Position numbers and translations under genes: made by a program. Shown here piece after piece: positions 22,093 to 28,218 of a stretch of DNA of 64,000 nt (the stretch's first letter is position 1; each line of letters opens with the position of its first letter). The stretch covers positions 3,978,498 to 4,042,497 of the forward strand of contig NC_064045.1 of NCBI RefSeq assembly GCF_932526225.1, written 5' to 3'. This DNA is from Nematostella vectensis (lineage: Eukaryota > Cnidaria > Anthozoa > Actiniaria > Edwardsiidae). Below the pieces are notes generated by a model that saw only the letters and a list, made by a program, of their open reading frames with translations, had not been told where the DNA came from and searched no databases.

Positions 22093-22698
22093 TCACCGAG
22101 CGGGCCGACTCGCCAGGTCTTTCAAAATCTCTTCTCTTACTGTTTCCCTCAGCTTGGTAATGTTTACGTTTTTTTCGTCCTCTCTTACCGACTTTTGACG
22201 GATCTGGAGCTTTAGAGCCTCAAACTTGTCCACCTCGTTCAAGATTAAAGAGAACTCTTCGTCTGATATTTTGTTGTCTTTTAAAGCTTTAGAGACCAGG
22301 TCGCGTATGCTATTTACTTTTGCCTTTGCCATCGCCGCTGTTTGGTCGTGCTTGGAGACTTTTTGCGACAGCCGTTTAGAAACCGCCGCACAGCCTACAG
22401 AGGTGAGACCGAAAACACCGGCCAAAGCACCCAACGGAACTCCGACGACGATACCAAAACCCGACAGAGAAGTCCCCAAACCACTAGACCCAAGAATGAC
22501 GGATAAGAGTCCTAAGACCACACTTAACTTTGAAAACACGCTCTGCCCTCGTTTATACTTTTTCCTCACGTTCTCGTAATGTTTAACTTCTTGCTCCAAA
22601 CTTCCCAAAACATCGTGGGTCTTTTGGAGTCTGAAGTTATCACCCGAGGGGCTGACCCCTCGGGGTACGTTCGGGTAGATTGAGTTGTACTCTTCCAT
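22093..22698 (-). CDS. Membrane-hairpin protein with coiled-coil tail (201 aa)
   Basis: A short N-terminal head (MEEYNSIYPNVPRG) is followed by a basic helix (about 38-50), two or three hydrophobic segments between about residues 55 and 108 (LSVVLGLLSVILG, FGIVVGVPLGALAGVFG) and a charged helical tail of about 85 residues with KISDEEFSLILNEVDKFE. This suggests a membrane-inserting or membrane-remodelling protein with a coiled-coil tail. Such small hydrophobic proteins accompany capsid genes in Polintons; the exact role is unknown. The PRGVSPSG stretch is encoded by a copy of the palindromic mini-repeat. The promoter box overlaps the stop codon of the penton-like gene upstream. Confidence 0.8.
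   Translation of the reverse strand: MEEYNSIYPNVPRGVSPSGDNFRLQKTHDVLGSLEQEVKHYENVRKKYKRGQSVFSKLSVVLGLLSVILGSSGLGTSLSGFGIVVGVPLGALAGVFGLTSVGCAAVSKRLSQKVSKHDQTAAMAKAKVNSIRDLVSKALKDNKISDEEFSLILNEVDKFEALKLQIRQKSVREDEKNVNITKLRETVREEILKDLASRPAR
22643..22664 (-). repeat. Palindromic mini-repeat copy 3, inside a gene
   Basis: CCCGAGGGG-CTGA-CCCCTCGGG is a perfect 9-base stem with a 4-base loop. It is in frame near the start of the 201-aa protein and encodes PRGVSPSG. Confidence 0.8.
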
Positions 22699-22721
22699 AG
22701 CTTTATTATGGGGAGAATTTA

Positions 22722-22731
22722 TTCTTTAAGT
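22722..22731 (-). promoter_or_regulatory. Promoter box of the 201-aa gene
   Basis: ACTTAAAGAA on the minus strand, 23 bases before the ATG. It contains the TAA stop of the penton-like gene. Confidence 0.6.
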
Positions 22732-23349
22732 GATTTCTAAAATTAGACGTATCGGGTAGAGACCGCGCTCTATTGTGTTTCCGTCACCGCCCTTTATACT
22801 AAGACGGAGACTACTCACGTAACCGACTGATGTGGTACTGACCTGTATCGGATCGTGTGGATTAAGGTATATCTTTCCTTCATCGAGCTCTATAGATGTT
22901 AGGATTTGTGAGGGCGCCCCTTGTTGGAGGGAGTCAGACGCGTTCACAAGATCGCAGTGGATAAAAATAGCCTCGTGACCTATCATCTTTATCTCGTGGC
23001 GAGTGTTTGCTTCCAGCTCCCTGGTCTTGAGTCCTAACAGGCAGGCGAGCGGCTCATTCAACACGACGTTCCGATGAACTTCGAGTGACGAGTCTCTAAT
23101 AGAGACTGACTTTTCACCAAGACGCATACCCCCATCTATTTGACGTTTTAGCGTCTCGATCGTATACTGCCCCGCGGGGATCCTAAGGATAATGTTCTCA
23201 CCGTCGGAGACCGTTCCCTCGCTTGAGAGACTGTTACAACGATTGTGGAACGCACATCCTCGCAGCGCGATAAACCGCGGCTTTTCAATAGGTTGTTCTA
23301 AATAGACAGTAAAGTCAGCAACTTTTCCTTCAATGTAGAGTAATACCAT
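22726..23349 (-). CDS. Penton-like minor capsid protein (207 aa)
   Basis: A beta-rich protein of the length expected for the Polinton single jelly-roll minor capsid (penton) protein, which fills the fivefold vertices of the icosahedral shell. The start is MVLLYIEGKVADF. A run of IILRIPAGQYTIETLKRQID (about 52-71) and the core phrase IFIHCDLVN (about 128-136) followed by a Gln/Gly-rich loop resemble this family as I know it. The gene lies in the minus-strand morphogenesis block between the 340-aa and 201-aa genes. Its promoter box is inside the end of the upstream gene. Assignment is by motif and context; a structure prediction showing one jelly roll would confirm it. Confidence 0.75.
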   Translation of the reverse strand: MVLLYIEGKVADFTVYLEQPIEKPRFIALRGCAFHNRCNSLSSEGTVSDGENIILRIPAGQYTIETLKRQIDGGMRLGEKSVSIRDSSLEVHRNVVLNEPLACLLGLKTRELEANTRHEIKMIGHEAIFIHCDLVNASDSLQQGAPSQILTSIELDEGKIYLNPHDPIQVSTTSVGYVSSLRLSIKGGDGNTIERGLYPIRLILEIT

Positions 23350-23352
23350 TTG

Positions 23353-24375
23353 TTATGATTTCCGTCTCCTTTTAAACCGTTCTACGAAATACAGGACGAC
23401 AGCGACGATGAGAAGCCATGCGTTTTTAGCTAAAAAGCCGACGACTTCACCTGCCGTTCTAAATATGAAACTAGCTATCGCACCAACCATTCCTGGGAGT
23501 ATTTCTCCTAATTTTTTGCCTATTGTTTTCAGACCATTTCCAACATCTTTTGCAACACTAGTCAGCCCAGCTTTCAGATTGCTTACAATAACACCAACTG
23601 TAACACCAGTGGCAGTTAGAACAGCAGCGACTGTAAATCCGTATTTCTTAAAAATCGCTTTGACACGATCTTTCAACGACATTCTCTCTTCAAGATTTTC
23701 TCTCTCCAATTGATTCTCTTCCAAAGTCTCATCTATGACAGAATTTCTTTCGCTGAGCTCTTCATTTTTACGATCTATAGCTCTTAGTCTTTCTTGGTTA
23801 GTTGTTTCACTTCGTTCCTCATTATTTTTTCTCATTTGCTCGGTGTTTCTCTCTTCTTCTTCTCTGAGTGTATTACCTGTAGCGTCTAGTTCATCGAGTT
23901 GAATCTGAATTTGCTTGTACTTTTCGGATCTGATTTTGTCGTCAACACTCTTCCGCACCGTTCTATCTTCATTATACAACCTTTCTGGTCTAGTCCAACC
24001 ACCTTTTCTCGCAGAATAGAAGGAAATGAATTGTTTTCCTCTTTCATCCGTTGAAATCTGAACTAAATTTTCATCAAGATCTGGATATTTCGATAACAAA
24101 AGGTTTACCCTAAGTGTGTCCGTTGAAGGAGAACCTCCCATATTCTGTAACTCCATGTACTCGGGGACATCCCTCCCGGGGTTTCGTGTTTTCCATAAGT
24201 CGGTCAACCTCCTAATCACATAGCTTGCACCTCTACCAAATCTGTTTGAAATCCTTTCATTCCATGATTCTCTTCCCTCACCATCGTTTGGAATAAGAGA
24301 GTCATAATCTTCGTCTACAGTAGTATTCAAATCTTCTCTACCTTCTTCTGTTGTGGGATCAAAATCTATATCCAT
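23353..24375 (-). CDS. Coiled-coil protein with long hydrophobic C-terminal region (340 aa)
   Basis: The N-terminal half contains an acidic start (MDIDFDPTTEEGREDL) and a globular segment with NLVQISTDERGKQFISFY. A long Glu/Arg/Asn-rich coiled coil spans about 140-235. The last 100 residues alternate hydrophobic and amphipathic helices: VAAVLTATGVTVGVIVSNL, GMVGAIASFIFRTAGEVVGF and the final NAWLLIVAVVLYFVE with a basic end. This looks like a membrane-active virion protein, perhaps for membrane penetration or anchoring of the capsid to an inner membrane (inference). Proteins of this kind recur in animal Polintons as far as I recall. It follows the 138-aa gene and has an unusual 12-base perfect stem in its leader. 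Confidence 0.8.
   Translation of the reverse strand: MDIDFDPTTEEGREDLNTTVDEDYDSLIPNDGEGRESWNERISNRFGRGASYVIRRLTDLWKTRNPGRDVPEYMELQNMGGSPSTDTLRVNLLLSKYPDLDENLVQISTDERGKQFISFYSARKGGWTRPERLYNEDRTVRKSVDDKIRSEKYKQIQIQLDELDATGNTLREEEERNTEQMRKNNEERSETTNQERLRAIDRKNEELSERNSVIDETLEENQLERENLEERMSLKDRVKAIFKKYGFTVAAVLTATGVTVGVIVSNLKAGLTSVAKDVGNGLKTIGKKLGEILPGMVGAIASFIFRTAGEVVGFLAKNAWLLIVAVVLYFVERFKRRRKS
23368..23377 (-). promoter_or_regulatory. Promoter box of the penton-like gene
   Basis: GTTTAAAAGG on the minus strand, 18 bases before the ATG, inside the last codons of the 340-aa gene. Confidence 0.55.
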
Positions 24376-24402
24376 TTCTTATTTTGTTTGAAAATAAGAA
24401 AT
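24374..24402. promoter_or_regulatory. Leader stem-loop at the start of the 340-aa gene
   Basis: ATTTCTTATTTT, loop GTTTG, AAAATAAGAAAT: perfect 12-base arms between the promoter box and the start codon, overlapping the ATG itself. Confidence 0.6.
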
Positions 24403-24410
24403 CTTTAAGT
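24401..24410 (-). promoter_or_regulatory. Promoter box of the 340-aa gene
   Basis: ACTTAAAGAT on the minus strand, 25 bases before the ATG at 24375. Confidence 0.65.
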
Positions 24411-24419
24411 CGTGCCGGC

Positions 24420-24836
24420 TCATATCCACCTACTCGCTACATAGCCAAGGGCTAACATTCCACCTCCAACGTACGCCATCTCTCCCATCTTTTGGTTGCT
24501 ACTTGGTCTGTAGTAATCTGAGAGCTCAGGCTCTTTCAAATCAAAATCTGGATGTGTTTGAGCGTATAGTTTGAAAGCCTGATCGGTCTCCTTATCATTC
24601 TGGTCTGCACGAAGTTTATTATTATATTCTTCCTCCAACCAATCCTGATATTCCTGTCGTTTTTTCTGCCAATCACCCATTGCTTGTTGATACTTTTCAA
24701 GCGCTTTATCGTGTCTTATTTTTTCTTTATCAACATGAGTAGCGTCAGAAGATAAGTATCTCGCTAGGTAACTCCCTCCAACGAATGCCGTCGCATTAAG
24801 AATAGCTCCACCAATCATAAATGCTATACTCGCCAT
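24420..24836 (-). CDS. Small two-helix membrane protein (138 aa)
   Basis: A hydrophobic N-terminal segment (MASIAFMIGGAILNATAFVG) is followed by a charged helical middle of about 80 residues rich in Lys, Gln, Asp and Trp. A second hydrophobic segment (YVGGGMLALGYVASRW) lies at the very end. The shape suggests a protein held in a membrane by both ends with a coiled coil between. The sequence LSDYYRPSSNQK precedes the second segment. It belongs to the set of small membrane proteins between the capsid and tail-end genes. No enzymatic motif is visible, and the role is probably structural (inference). Confidence 0.8.
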   Translation of the reverse strand: MASIAFMIGGAILNATAFVGGSYLARYLSSDATHVDKEKIRHDKALEKYQQAMGDWQKKRQEYQDWLEEEYNNKLRADQNDKETDQAFKLYAQTHPDFDLKEPELSDYYRPSSNQKMGEMAYVGGGMLALGYVASRWI

Positions 24837-24855
24837 TTATTAATCAATCTATAAG

Positions 24856-24865
24856 ATCTTTAAGT
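24856..24865 (-). promoter_or_regulatory. Promoter box of the 138-aa gene
   Basis: ACTTAAAGAT on the minus strand, 19 bases before the ATG at 24836. Confidence 0.65.
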
Positions 24866-24868
24866 CGC

Positions 24869-25093
24869 CTACAGCGGTTTTGGTAAAATCTTTTGTGTTT
24901 CCAGATAATCTTTCAGATACATACTACCGGACAGGACAGCAACCCATTTAGCGTAGTTTGTAACACTTGACGAAGGGTCGCTGATGAATGACTCTTTCAT
25001 AGCCTTTTTAGCAACATAACCCATACCGGCGGCTAATCCGATGATGACTGCTGAGTCGGTGATCGTTTTCACAAGTTTGTTTTCAGTTGACAT
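24869..25093 (-). CDS. Very small membrane protein (74 aa)
   Basis: One hydrophobic stretch at about residues 12-28 (AVIIGLAAGMGYVAKKAM) is followed by a polar turn (SDPSSSVTNY) and a second moderately hydrophobic stretch (AKWVAVLSGSMYLKDYL), ending with a basic tail. It has its own promoter box and an intact frame, and it is flanked on both sides by other small membrane proteins on the same strand, so it is very likely a real gene despite its length. Function unknown; a minor virion membrane component is the simplest guess. Confidence 0.75.
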   Translation of the reverse strand: MSTENKLVKTITDSAVIIGLAAGMGYVAKKAMKESFISDPSSSVTNYAKWVAVLSGSMYLKDYLETQKILPKPL

Positions 25094-25118
25094 GATTTTA
25101 TTTATTACAGATTCAGAT

Positions 25119-25128
25119 AATCTTTAAA
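25119..25128 (-). promoter_or_regulatory. Promoter box of the 74-aa gene
   Basis: ATTTAAAGAT followed by TAT on the minus strand, 26 bases before the ATG at 25093. Confidence 0.65.
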
Positions 25129-25554
25129 TCACAACATTCCTATTTTTGGCGTCGCGTTCGGGAGGCTAGCCCCTCGGGCGGCAGGCCTCTCGAAAGTTAC
25201 AGTCTCGTTGGCGTTGATCTTGGGCGTCTTTTTGTAAAAACGCATATACATATCCAATGCGGTGAGCCCTATTCCGACTAGAGCCAGTACAGTTGTAAAC
25301 GATAGCTCTGGGATCCAAGCGTCCGAGAGGCTATCCCCTCGAGCCCCCTCTTGGTGGGGTGTCTCCGCCTGTGTAGCGTCTTCTGAACTCGCCTCCGCGT
25401 CACGTTTCATCTCCCTAGCAAGTGCTTCTTTAGCCCTCCTATTATATTCGGCGAGTTTCTTACCAGCAGCGACTTTTTTAGGATCTTTCTCCTTGCTTTT
25501 TGTCGGTTGTGGGTTCCTAGTAATCTGTTCAACCTCTTGATTTTCGTCAGACAT
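25129..25554 (-). CDS. Basic, single-pass membrane protein (141 aa)
   Basis: The first half is highly charged and Lys-rich (KEKDPKKVAAGKKLAEYNRR), which could bind nucleic acid. A single hydrophobic helix lies at about 86-104 (FTTVLALVGIGLTALDMYM), followed by a basic stop-transfer stretch FYKKTPK. Two peptides, EGARGDSLSD (about 69-78) and AARGASLP (about 124-131), are encoded by two copies of the palindromic mini-repeat. Such doubled in-frame insertion within one short protein is unusual. The gene sits between the 179-aa gene and the 74-aa gene and has a box 30 bases before its start. The likely role is a virion protein that links DNA and membrane (inference). Confidence 0.75.
   Translation of the reverse strand: MSDENQEVEQITRNPQPTKSKEKDPKKVAAGKKLAEYNRRAKEALAREMKRDAEASSEDATQAETPHQEGARGDSLSDAWIPELSFTTVLALVGIGLTALDMYMRFYKKTPKINANETVTFERPAARGASLPNATPKIGML
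25156..25187 (-). repeat. Palindromic mini-repeat copy 4, inside a gene
   Basis: On the coding strand, CCGCCCGAGGGGCTAGCCTC encodes AARGAS near the end of the 141-aa protein. Confidence 0.75.
25321..25353 (-). repeat. Palindromic mini-repeat copy 5, inside a gene
   Basis: On the coding strand, GAGGGGGCTCGAGGGGATAG then CCTCTCGG encodes EGARGDSLS in the middle of the 141-aa protein. Confidence 0.75.
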
Positions 25555-25580
25555 TTCTTATTTCGATTTACAATAAGAAA
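25554..25580. promoter_or_regulatory. Leader stem-loop at the start of the 141-aa gene
   Basis: TTTCTTATT and AATAAGAAA form 9-base perfect arms around a 9-base loop, immediately before the start codon. The sequence resembles the 24374-24402 stem. Confidence 0.55.
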
Positions 25581-25584
25581 CATA

Positions 25585-25594
25585 ATCTTTAAAT
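25585..25594 (-). promoter_or_regulatory. Promoter box of the 141-aa gene
   Basis: ATTTAAAGAT followed by TAT on the minus strand, 30 bases before the ATG at 25554. Confidence 0.65.
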
Positions 25595-25606
25595 GACGTC
25601 TTAGTA

Positions 25607-25724
25607 GTTTGCTCAAGAGTCTGCTCAGTTGTGCTCAAGAGTTTGCTCAGTTGTGCTTAAGAGTTTGCTCAGTTGTGCTCAAGAGCTTGCTCAGTTGTGC
25701 TCAAGAGCTTGCTCAGTTGTGCTT
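25607..25724. repeat. 22-bp tandem repeat at the 3' end of the 179-aa gene
   Basis: About five copies of TGCTCAAGAGTTTGCTCAGT plus TG. The gene's last codons (STTEQALEHN) and stop lie inside the array. Because 22 is not a multiple of 3, each unit shifts the frame, so gain or loss of units would change the protein tail. Confidence 0.85.
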
Positions 25725-26230
25725 GGAACTTCTTGAAGTTTGTTGGAAGTCTCCTGTGAAGGTGTTAGTTTAACATGCTTAGCGACCCGAAAGAGGGCAC
25801 TAGCAAGTGCTACCATCCTTCCTCCCTTCAATACCAAGAGACCTGCAAAGTTTGACAATTCGCGTTTAACCAACTCGTCGTTCTGTAAGTCTTTGCTAAG
25901 CGCTTCGGTGTCATCTACAGGAACCACGTAGGAAATGACTTGAGACACCACTTGAAGTGCTGATTCTACTAATCCATCAGTAACTTGCTTGCCTAAGACA
26001 GTCTGGTAGCGAACAAAGTATTTCTCGACGTCTTTCGCCGAGAGCTTCTTGATATCACCAAGACTCATACCGACACCAAGAAATTCCTTCGTAGTCCCAA
26101 GAGATGCGAGAATAGCCAGCGATTCTCGTTTGACTTCAACATCATCTTCGGGAGGCTCGCCCTTCGAGCTAGCCCCTCGGGCTCCCTCAGACTCGGGTTT
26201 CTCTTCCATGTAATCCTCGACGCTTGCCAT
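25691..26230 (-). CDS. Polinton protein of unknown function, helical (179 aa)
   Basis: The ATG at 26230 is used because it lies 24 bases after the promoter box. The longer frame starts only at a GTG upstream of that box. The acidic N-terminus contains SEGARGASSKGEPPEDD, encoded by mini-repeat sequence. The rest is mostly helical: SLAILASLGTTKEFLGVGMS, LSAKDVEKYFVRYQ, then a hydrophobic C-terminal helix LLVLKGGRMVALASALFR. It lies directly downstream of the packaging ATPase on the same strand. I recall similar proteins beside the ATPase in other animal Polintons, but their role is not known to me. The final residues are created by the 22-base repeat array. Confidence 0.75.
   Translation of the reverse strand: MASVEDYMEEKPESEGARGASSKGEPPEDDVEVKRESLAILASLGTTKEFLGVGMSLGDIKKLSAKDVEKYFVRYQTVLGKQVTDGLVESALQVVSQVISYVVPVDDTEALSKDLQNDELVKRELSNFAGLLVLKGGRMVALASALFRVAKHVKLTPSQETSNKLQEVPSTTEQALEHN
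26147..26190 (-). repeat. Palindromic mini-repeat copy 6, double, inside a gene
   Basis: GAGGGAGCCCGAGGGGCTAG is followed at once by a second partial unit (GGGCGAGCCTCCCGAAG). Together they encode EGARGASSKGEPPE in the 179-aa protein. Confidence 0.75.
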
Positions 26231-26254
26231 CTTATTTTGTAAGTAGACCAAGAT

Positions 26255-26264
26255 GTTTTTAAAC
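26255..26264 (-). promoter_or_regulatory. Promoter box of the 179-aa gene
   Basis: GTTTAAAAAC, preceded by CGAAGTG, on the minus strand. It combines the AAGTG head of outer genes with a changed core. Confidence 0.6.
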
Positions 26265-26267
26265 CAC

Positions 26268-26293
26268 TTCGAGGGGCTGGCCCTAGAGCTCAC
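26268..26293 (-). repeat. Palindromic mini-repeat copy 7, between ATPase and 179-aa gene
   Basis: GAGCTCTAGGGCCAGCCCCT then CGAA on the minus strand, adjoining the promoter box. It lies at the very end of the ATPase gene. Confidence 0.65.
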
Positions 26294-26916
26294 CGCGTGG
26301 CAGGAATCTCCAAATAACGTTGGAATGGATGCCGTAGACAGAAACAGAGTCTGGAATACTTTTCAGTTTTCAGCAGTTCTACGAACTTTTTACGAGTCTC
26401 GACGTCTAAATCACCTCCATAATCTTCAAACAGTGTTTTGGTGCCAATTTGAGATGGATTATGGAATGTGACCACACAGGCGACGTTATCACGGAAGGGC
26501 TTTGCTATGGATGTTAATTGTTGCGTCAATACCCACACTGATAATCCTTCGTGTCTCCCTGAGAACGCTAGATTGATAAACTTGTTCGAGCGTTGCTTTA
26601 GATCTTTCGATACAGCACAGTCATCCAAAACGAGTAACGTATTTGTACCAGAAAATAGCACCGCACAATCTGTTAGTAACTCGTTAATCTCATCGGTGTT
26701 ACTAGCATCCGGCGATAATACCAAGAAACGTTTATCTCCGTGAGCAAATCTACGATAGGACTTGTTTTTCGCATAAGTCGGACAAATCAACACAATGTAT
26801 TCAAACACATGCCGGAACGGCCCTCGGAGCTGTTCCGTGAGGTACTTTGTCTTCCCACAATTAGTAGGTCCTGTGATAATACAATGAAAAGGAACTTTTT
26901 CCCGTAATTCTTCCAT
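26290..26916 (-). CDS. A32/FtsK-like genome-packaging ATPase (208 aa)
   Basis: A P-loop ATPase that would pump the genome into the capsid. From the ATG at 26916: Walker A GPTNCGKT at about residues 16-23, and Walker B LLVLDDCA at about 94-101, with two acidic residues. A polar motif follows in LSVWVLTQQLT (about 125-135), fitting the viral A32-type family. The predicted longer frame begins at a non-ATG TTG codon. The ATG used here follows the promoter box by about 20 bases and has the usual AAAGAATGG context. Length is close to the usual 200-250 residues of Polinton ATPases. It is immediately downstream of the capsid gene on the same strand. Confidence 0.92.
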   Translation of the reverse strand: MEELREKVPFHCIITGPTNCGKTKYLTEQLRGPFRHVFEYIVLICPTYAKNKSYRRFAHGDKRFLVLSPDASNTDEINELLTDCAVLFSGTNTLLVLDDCAVSKDLKQRSNKFINLAFSGRHEGLSVWVLTQQLTSIAKPFRDNVACVVTFHNPSQIGTKTLFEDYGGDLDVETRKKFVELLKTEKYSRLCFCLRHPFQRYLEIPATR

Positions 26917-26937
26917 TCTTTTTGTATTATCACACAA

Positions 26938-26950
26938 GTCCTTTTTAATA
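26938..26950 (-). promoter_or_regulatory. Promoter box of the packaging ATPase
   Basis: TATTAAAAAGGAC on the minus strand, overlapping the final codons and stop of the capsid gene; weaker match to the consensus. Confidence 0.45.
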
Positions 26951-28183
26951 CATGATTGCTCTCAAATTCGAGTTCATAACCTCCATCAACGCGTCGGCTA
27001 CTACAAACATGTAGCAGGTGATGTTTCCCGTTCCTCCAACTTTTCGTTTCATTTCTAGTTTTACTCCGTCCCGCGTGTTGTTCAAGACCAGACCTCCTCC
27101 GTGAATGCTGTTATCTGGATGTGCCCTCAAGTCGACCCACAGAGCAAACTTGTTATTAGCGTAAAAATCCTTTTGCTTAACACCCTCTCTACCGAAACGT
27201 TTCTTTACCGACTCCCAGAGGTCCGGCGGTGTCATCCCCTTGGAGTAGAGACGGTTTGGCATGCCATCCACATTAATGTTGATCGATGTGATACTTGGAT
27301 TGACAAACTTTTCGGAATCCCTTGCTCCTCCTGTGTAGCTCTCTGTGAACAGACACAATATCCCTGTCATTGACCTCCTCGGCAGATTAATGTGCTCGTT
27401 TATGACACCATCATTAGGTTTGGAAATGGTGAACGTTTTGTGGAGAATGACGTTCTCGTAAAAGAATCCTCTACCAACCTGATAAGCCGACAACGCCTCA
27501 CGAGCCAAGTATTCACTTGAGATGCAAGCATATTCCAACTCGAGGTTTGTGATTGTGTACGTTGGAGTCTTGACCGTGTCAGCATAAACAACGACGTCGG
27601 AAACTGGGGCTAGAGTAATTTCAAAGATTAGCGGATGAGGTAACGCCTTTGGATAAAAGACCCCATGCTCGCCGAGAATAGGATGGTCGAGTGGAATGCA
27701 GTACTTGGTGTTGTGAACTGCTGCAAGAGCTACTTCCTTAGCATCTGATGTCGCTTTGTCACCTGCATTTGTCCTGAGCTTCCTCATGTTTTCAGAGGAG
27801 ATACCTTGTTTTATTCTATCCTCACGATCTTCAGCTTGTAAGTATAAGTCGTGATAGGTTTGGAAGAGATCGTATCTTTGAGTATCCTGTAGTGTTTCTC
27901 CACCGAAAAGAATCTTGAGCCTTGACACTAGGTTCCGGCCAACGTTGTTGACGAGAGTATTATTCGCGTGTCCTGTGACGTTTAAGTCAAATAGTAAGGA
28001 TACACTACCTGGAACAATCACTACATTTTCAGCAAGTTTTGGAATATTTATATAGAGGGTTTCTCCAGGACTTGCCGATGAGGGATTGAATGTAATCCGA
28101 TTCAGCGACGATTCCGCTTTCAGGCCGAAGGGTTCCCGTGGGATCCTGTTTGGGTTAATTTTTTCTGATATCGCTTGTGCCAT
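26945..28183 (-). CDS. Major capsid protein, double jelly-roll type (412 aa)
   Basis: This is the Polinton major capsid protein, which trimerises to build the icosahedral shell. The start is MAQAISEKINPNRIPREPFG. The beta-rich phrases ETLYINIPKLAENVVIVPGS (about 41-60), VNNVGRNLVSRLKILFGGE (about 78-96) and DTQRYDLFQTYHDLYLQ (about 99-115) occupy the first jelly roll. The second half includes YALWVDLRA-like text (FALWVDLRAHPDNSIHGGG, about 345-363) and ends with a hydrophobic strand CYMFVVADALMEV. The NVGR...LFGGE and RYDLF...DLYL patterns are characteristic of this family as I know it. It is transcribed divergently from the integrase over a 33-base gap and heads the minus-strand structural block. 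Confidence 0.9.
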   Translation of the reverse strand: MAQAISEKINPNRIPREPFGLKAESSLNRITFNPSSASPGETLYINIPKLAENVVIVPGSVSLLFDLNVTGHANNTLVNNVGRNLVSRLKILFGGETLQDTQRYDLFQTYHDLYLQAEDREDRIKQGISSENMRKLRTNAGDKATSDAKEVALAAVHNTKYCIPLDHPILGEHGVFYPKALPHPLIFEITLAPVSDVVVYADTVKTPTYTITNLELEYACISSEYLAREALSAYQVGRGFFYENVILHKTFTISKPNDGVINEHINLPRRSMTGILCLFTESYTGGARDSEKFVNPSITSININVDGMPNRLYSKGMTPPDLWESVKKRFGREGVKQKDFYANNKFALWVDLRAHPDNSIHGGGLVLNNTRDGVKLEMKRKVGGTGNITCYMFVVADALMEVMNSNLRAIMY

Positions 28184-28188
28184 CTTTT

Positions 28189-28199
28189 ATTTTAAGAAA
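28189..28199 (+). promoter_or_regulatory. Candidate promoter box of the integrase gene
   Basis: ATTTTAAGAAA on the plus strand ends 17 bases before the integrase ATG at 28217, the same spacing as in the TFIIB-like gene. It lies in the leader of the divergent capsid gene. Confidence 0.5.
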
Positions 28200-28208
28200 A
28201 GAGAGATA

Positions 28209-28218
28209 ATCTTTAAAT
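28209..28218 (-). promoter_or_regulatory. Promoter box of the capsid gene
   Basis: ATTTAAAGAT followed by TAT on the minus strand, 25 bases before the capsid ATG. It overlaps the integrase start codon. Confidence 0.65.

Noticed and set aside
26231-26293. Upstream extension of the 179-aa gene
   Set aside because: The extension starts at GTG and translates the promoter box and mini-repeat.
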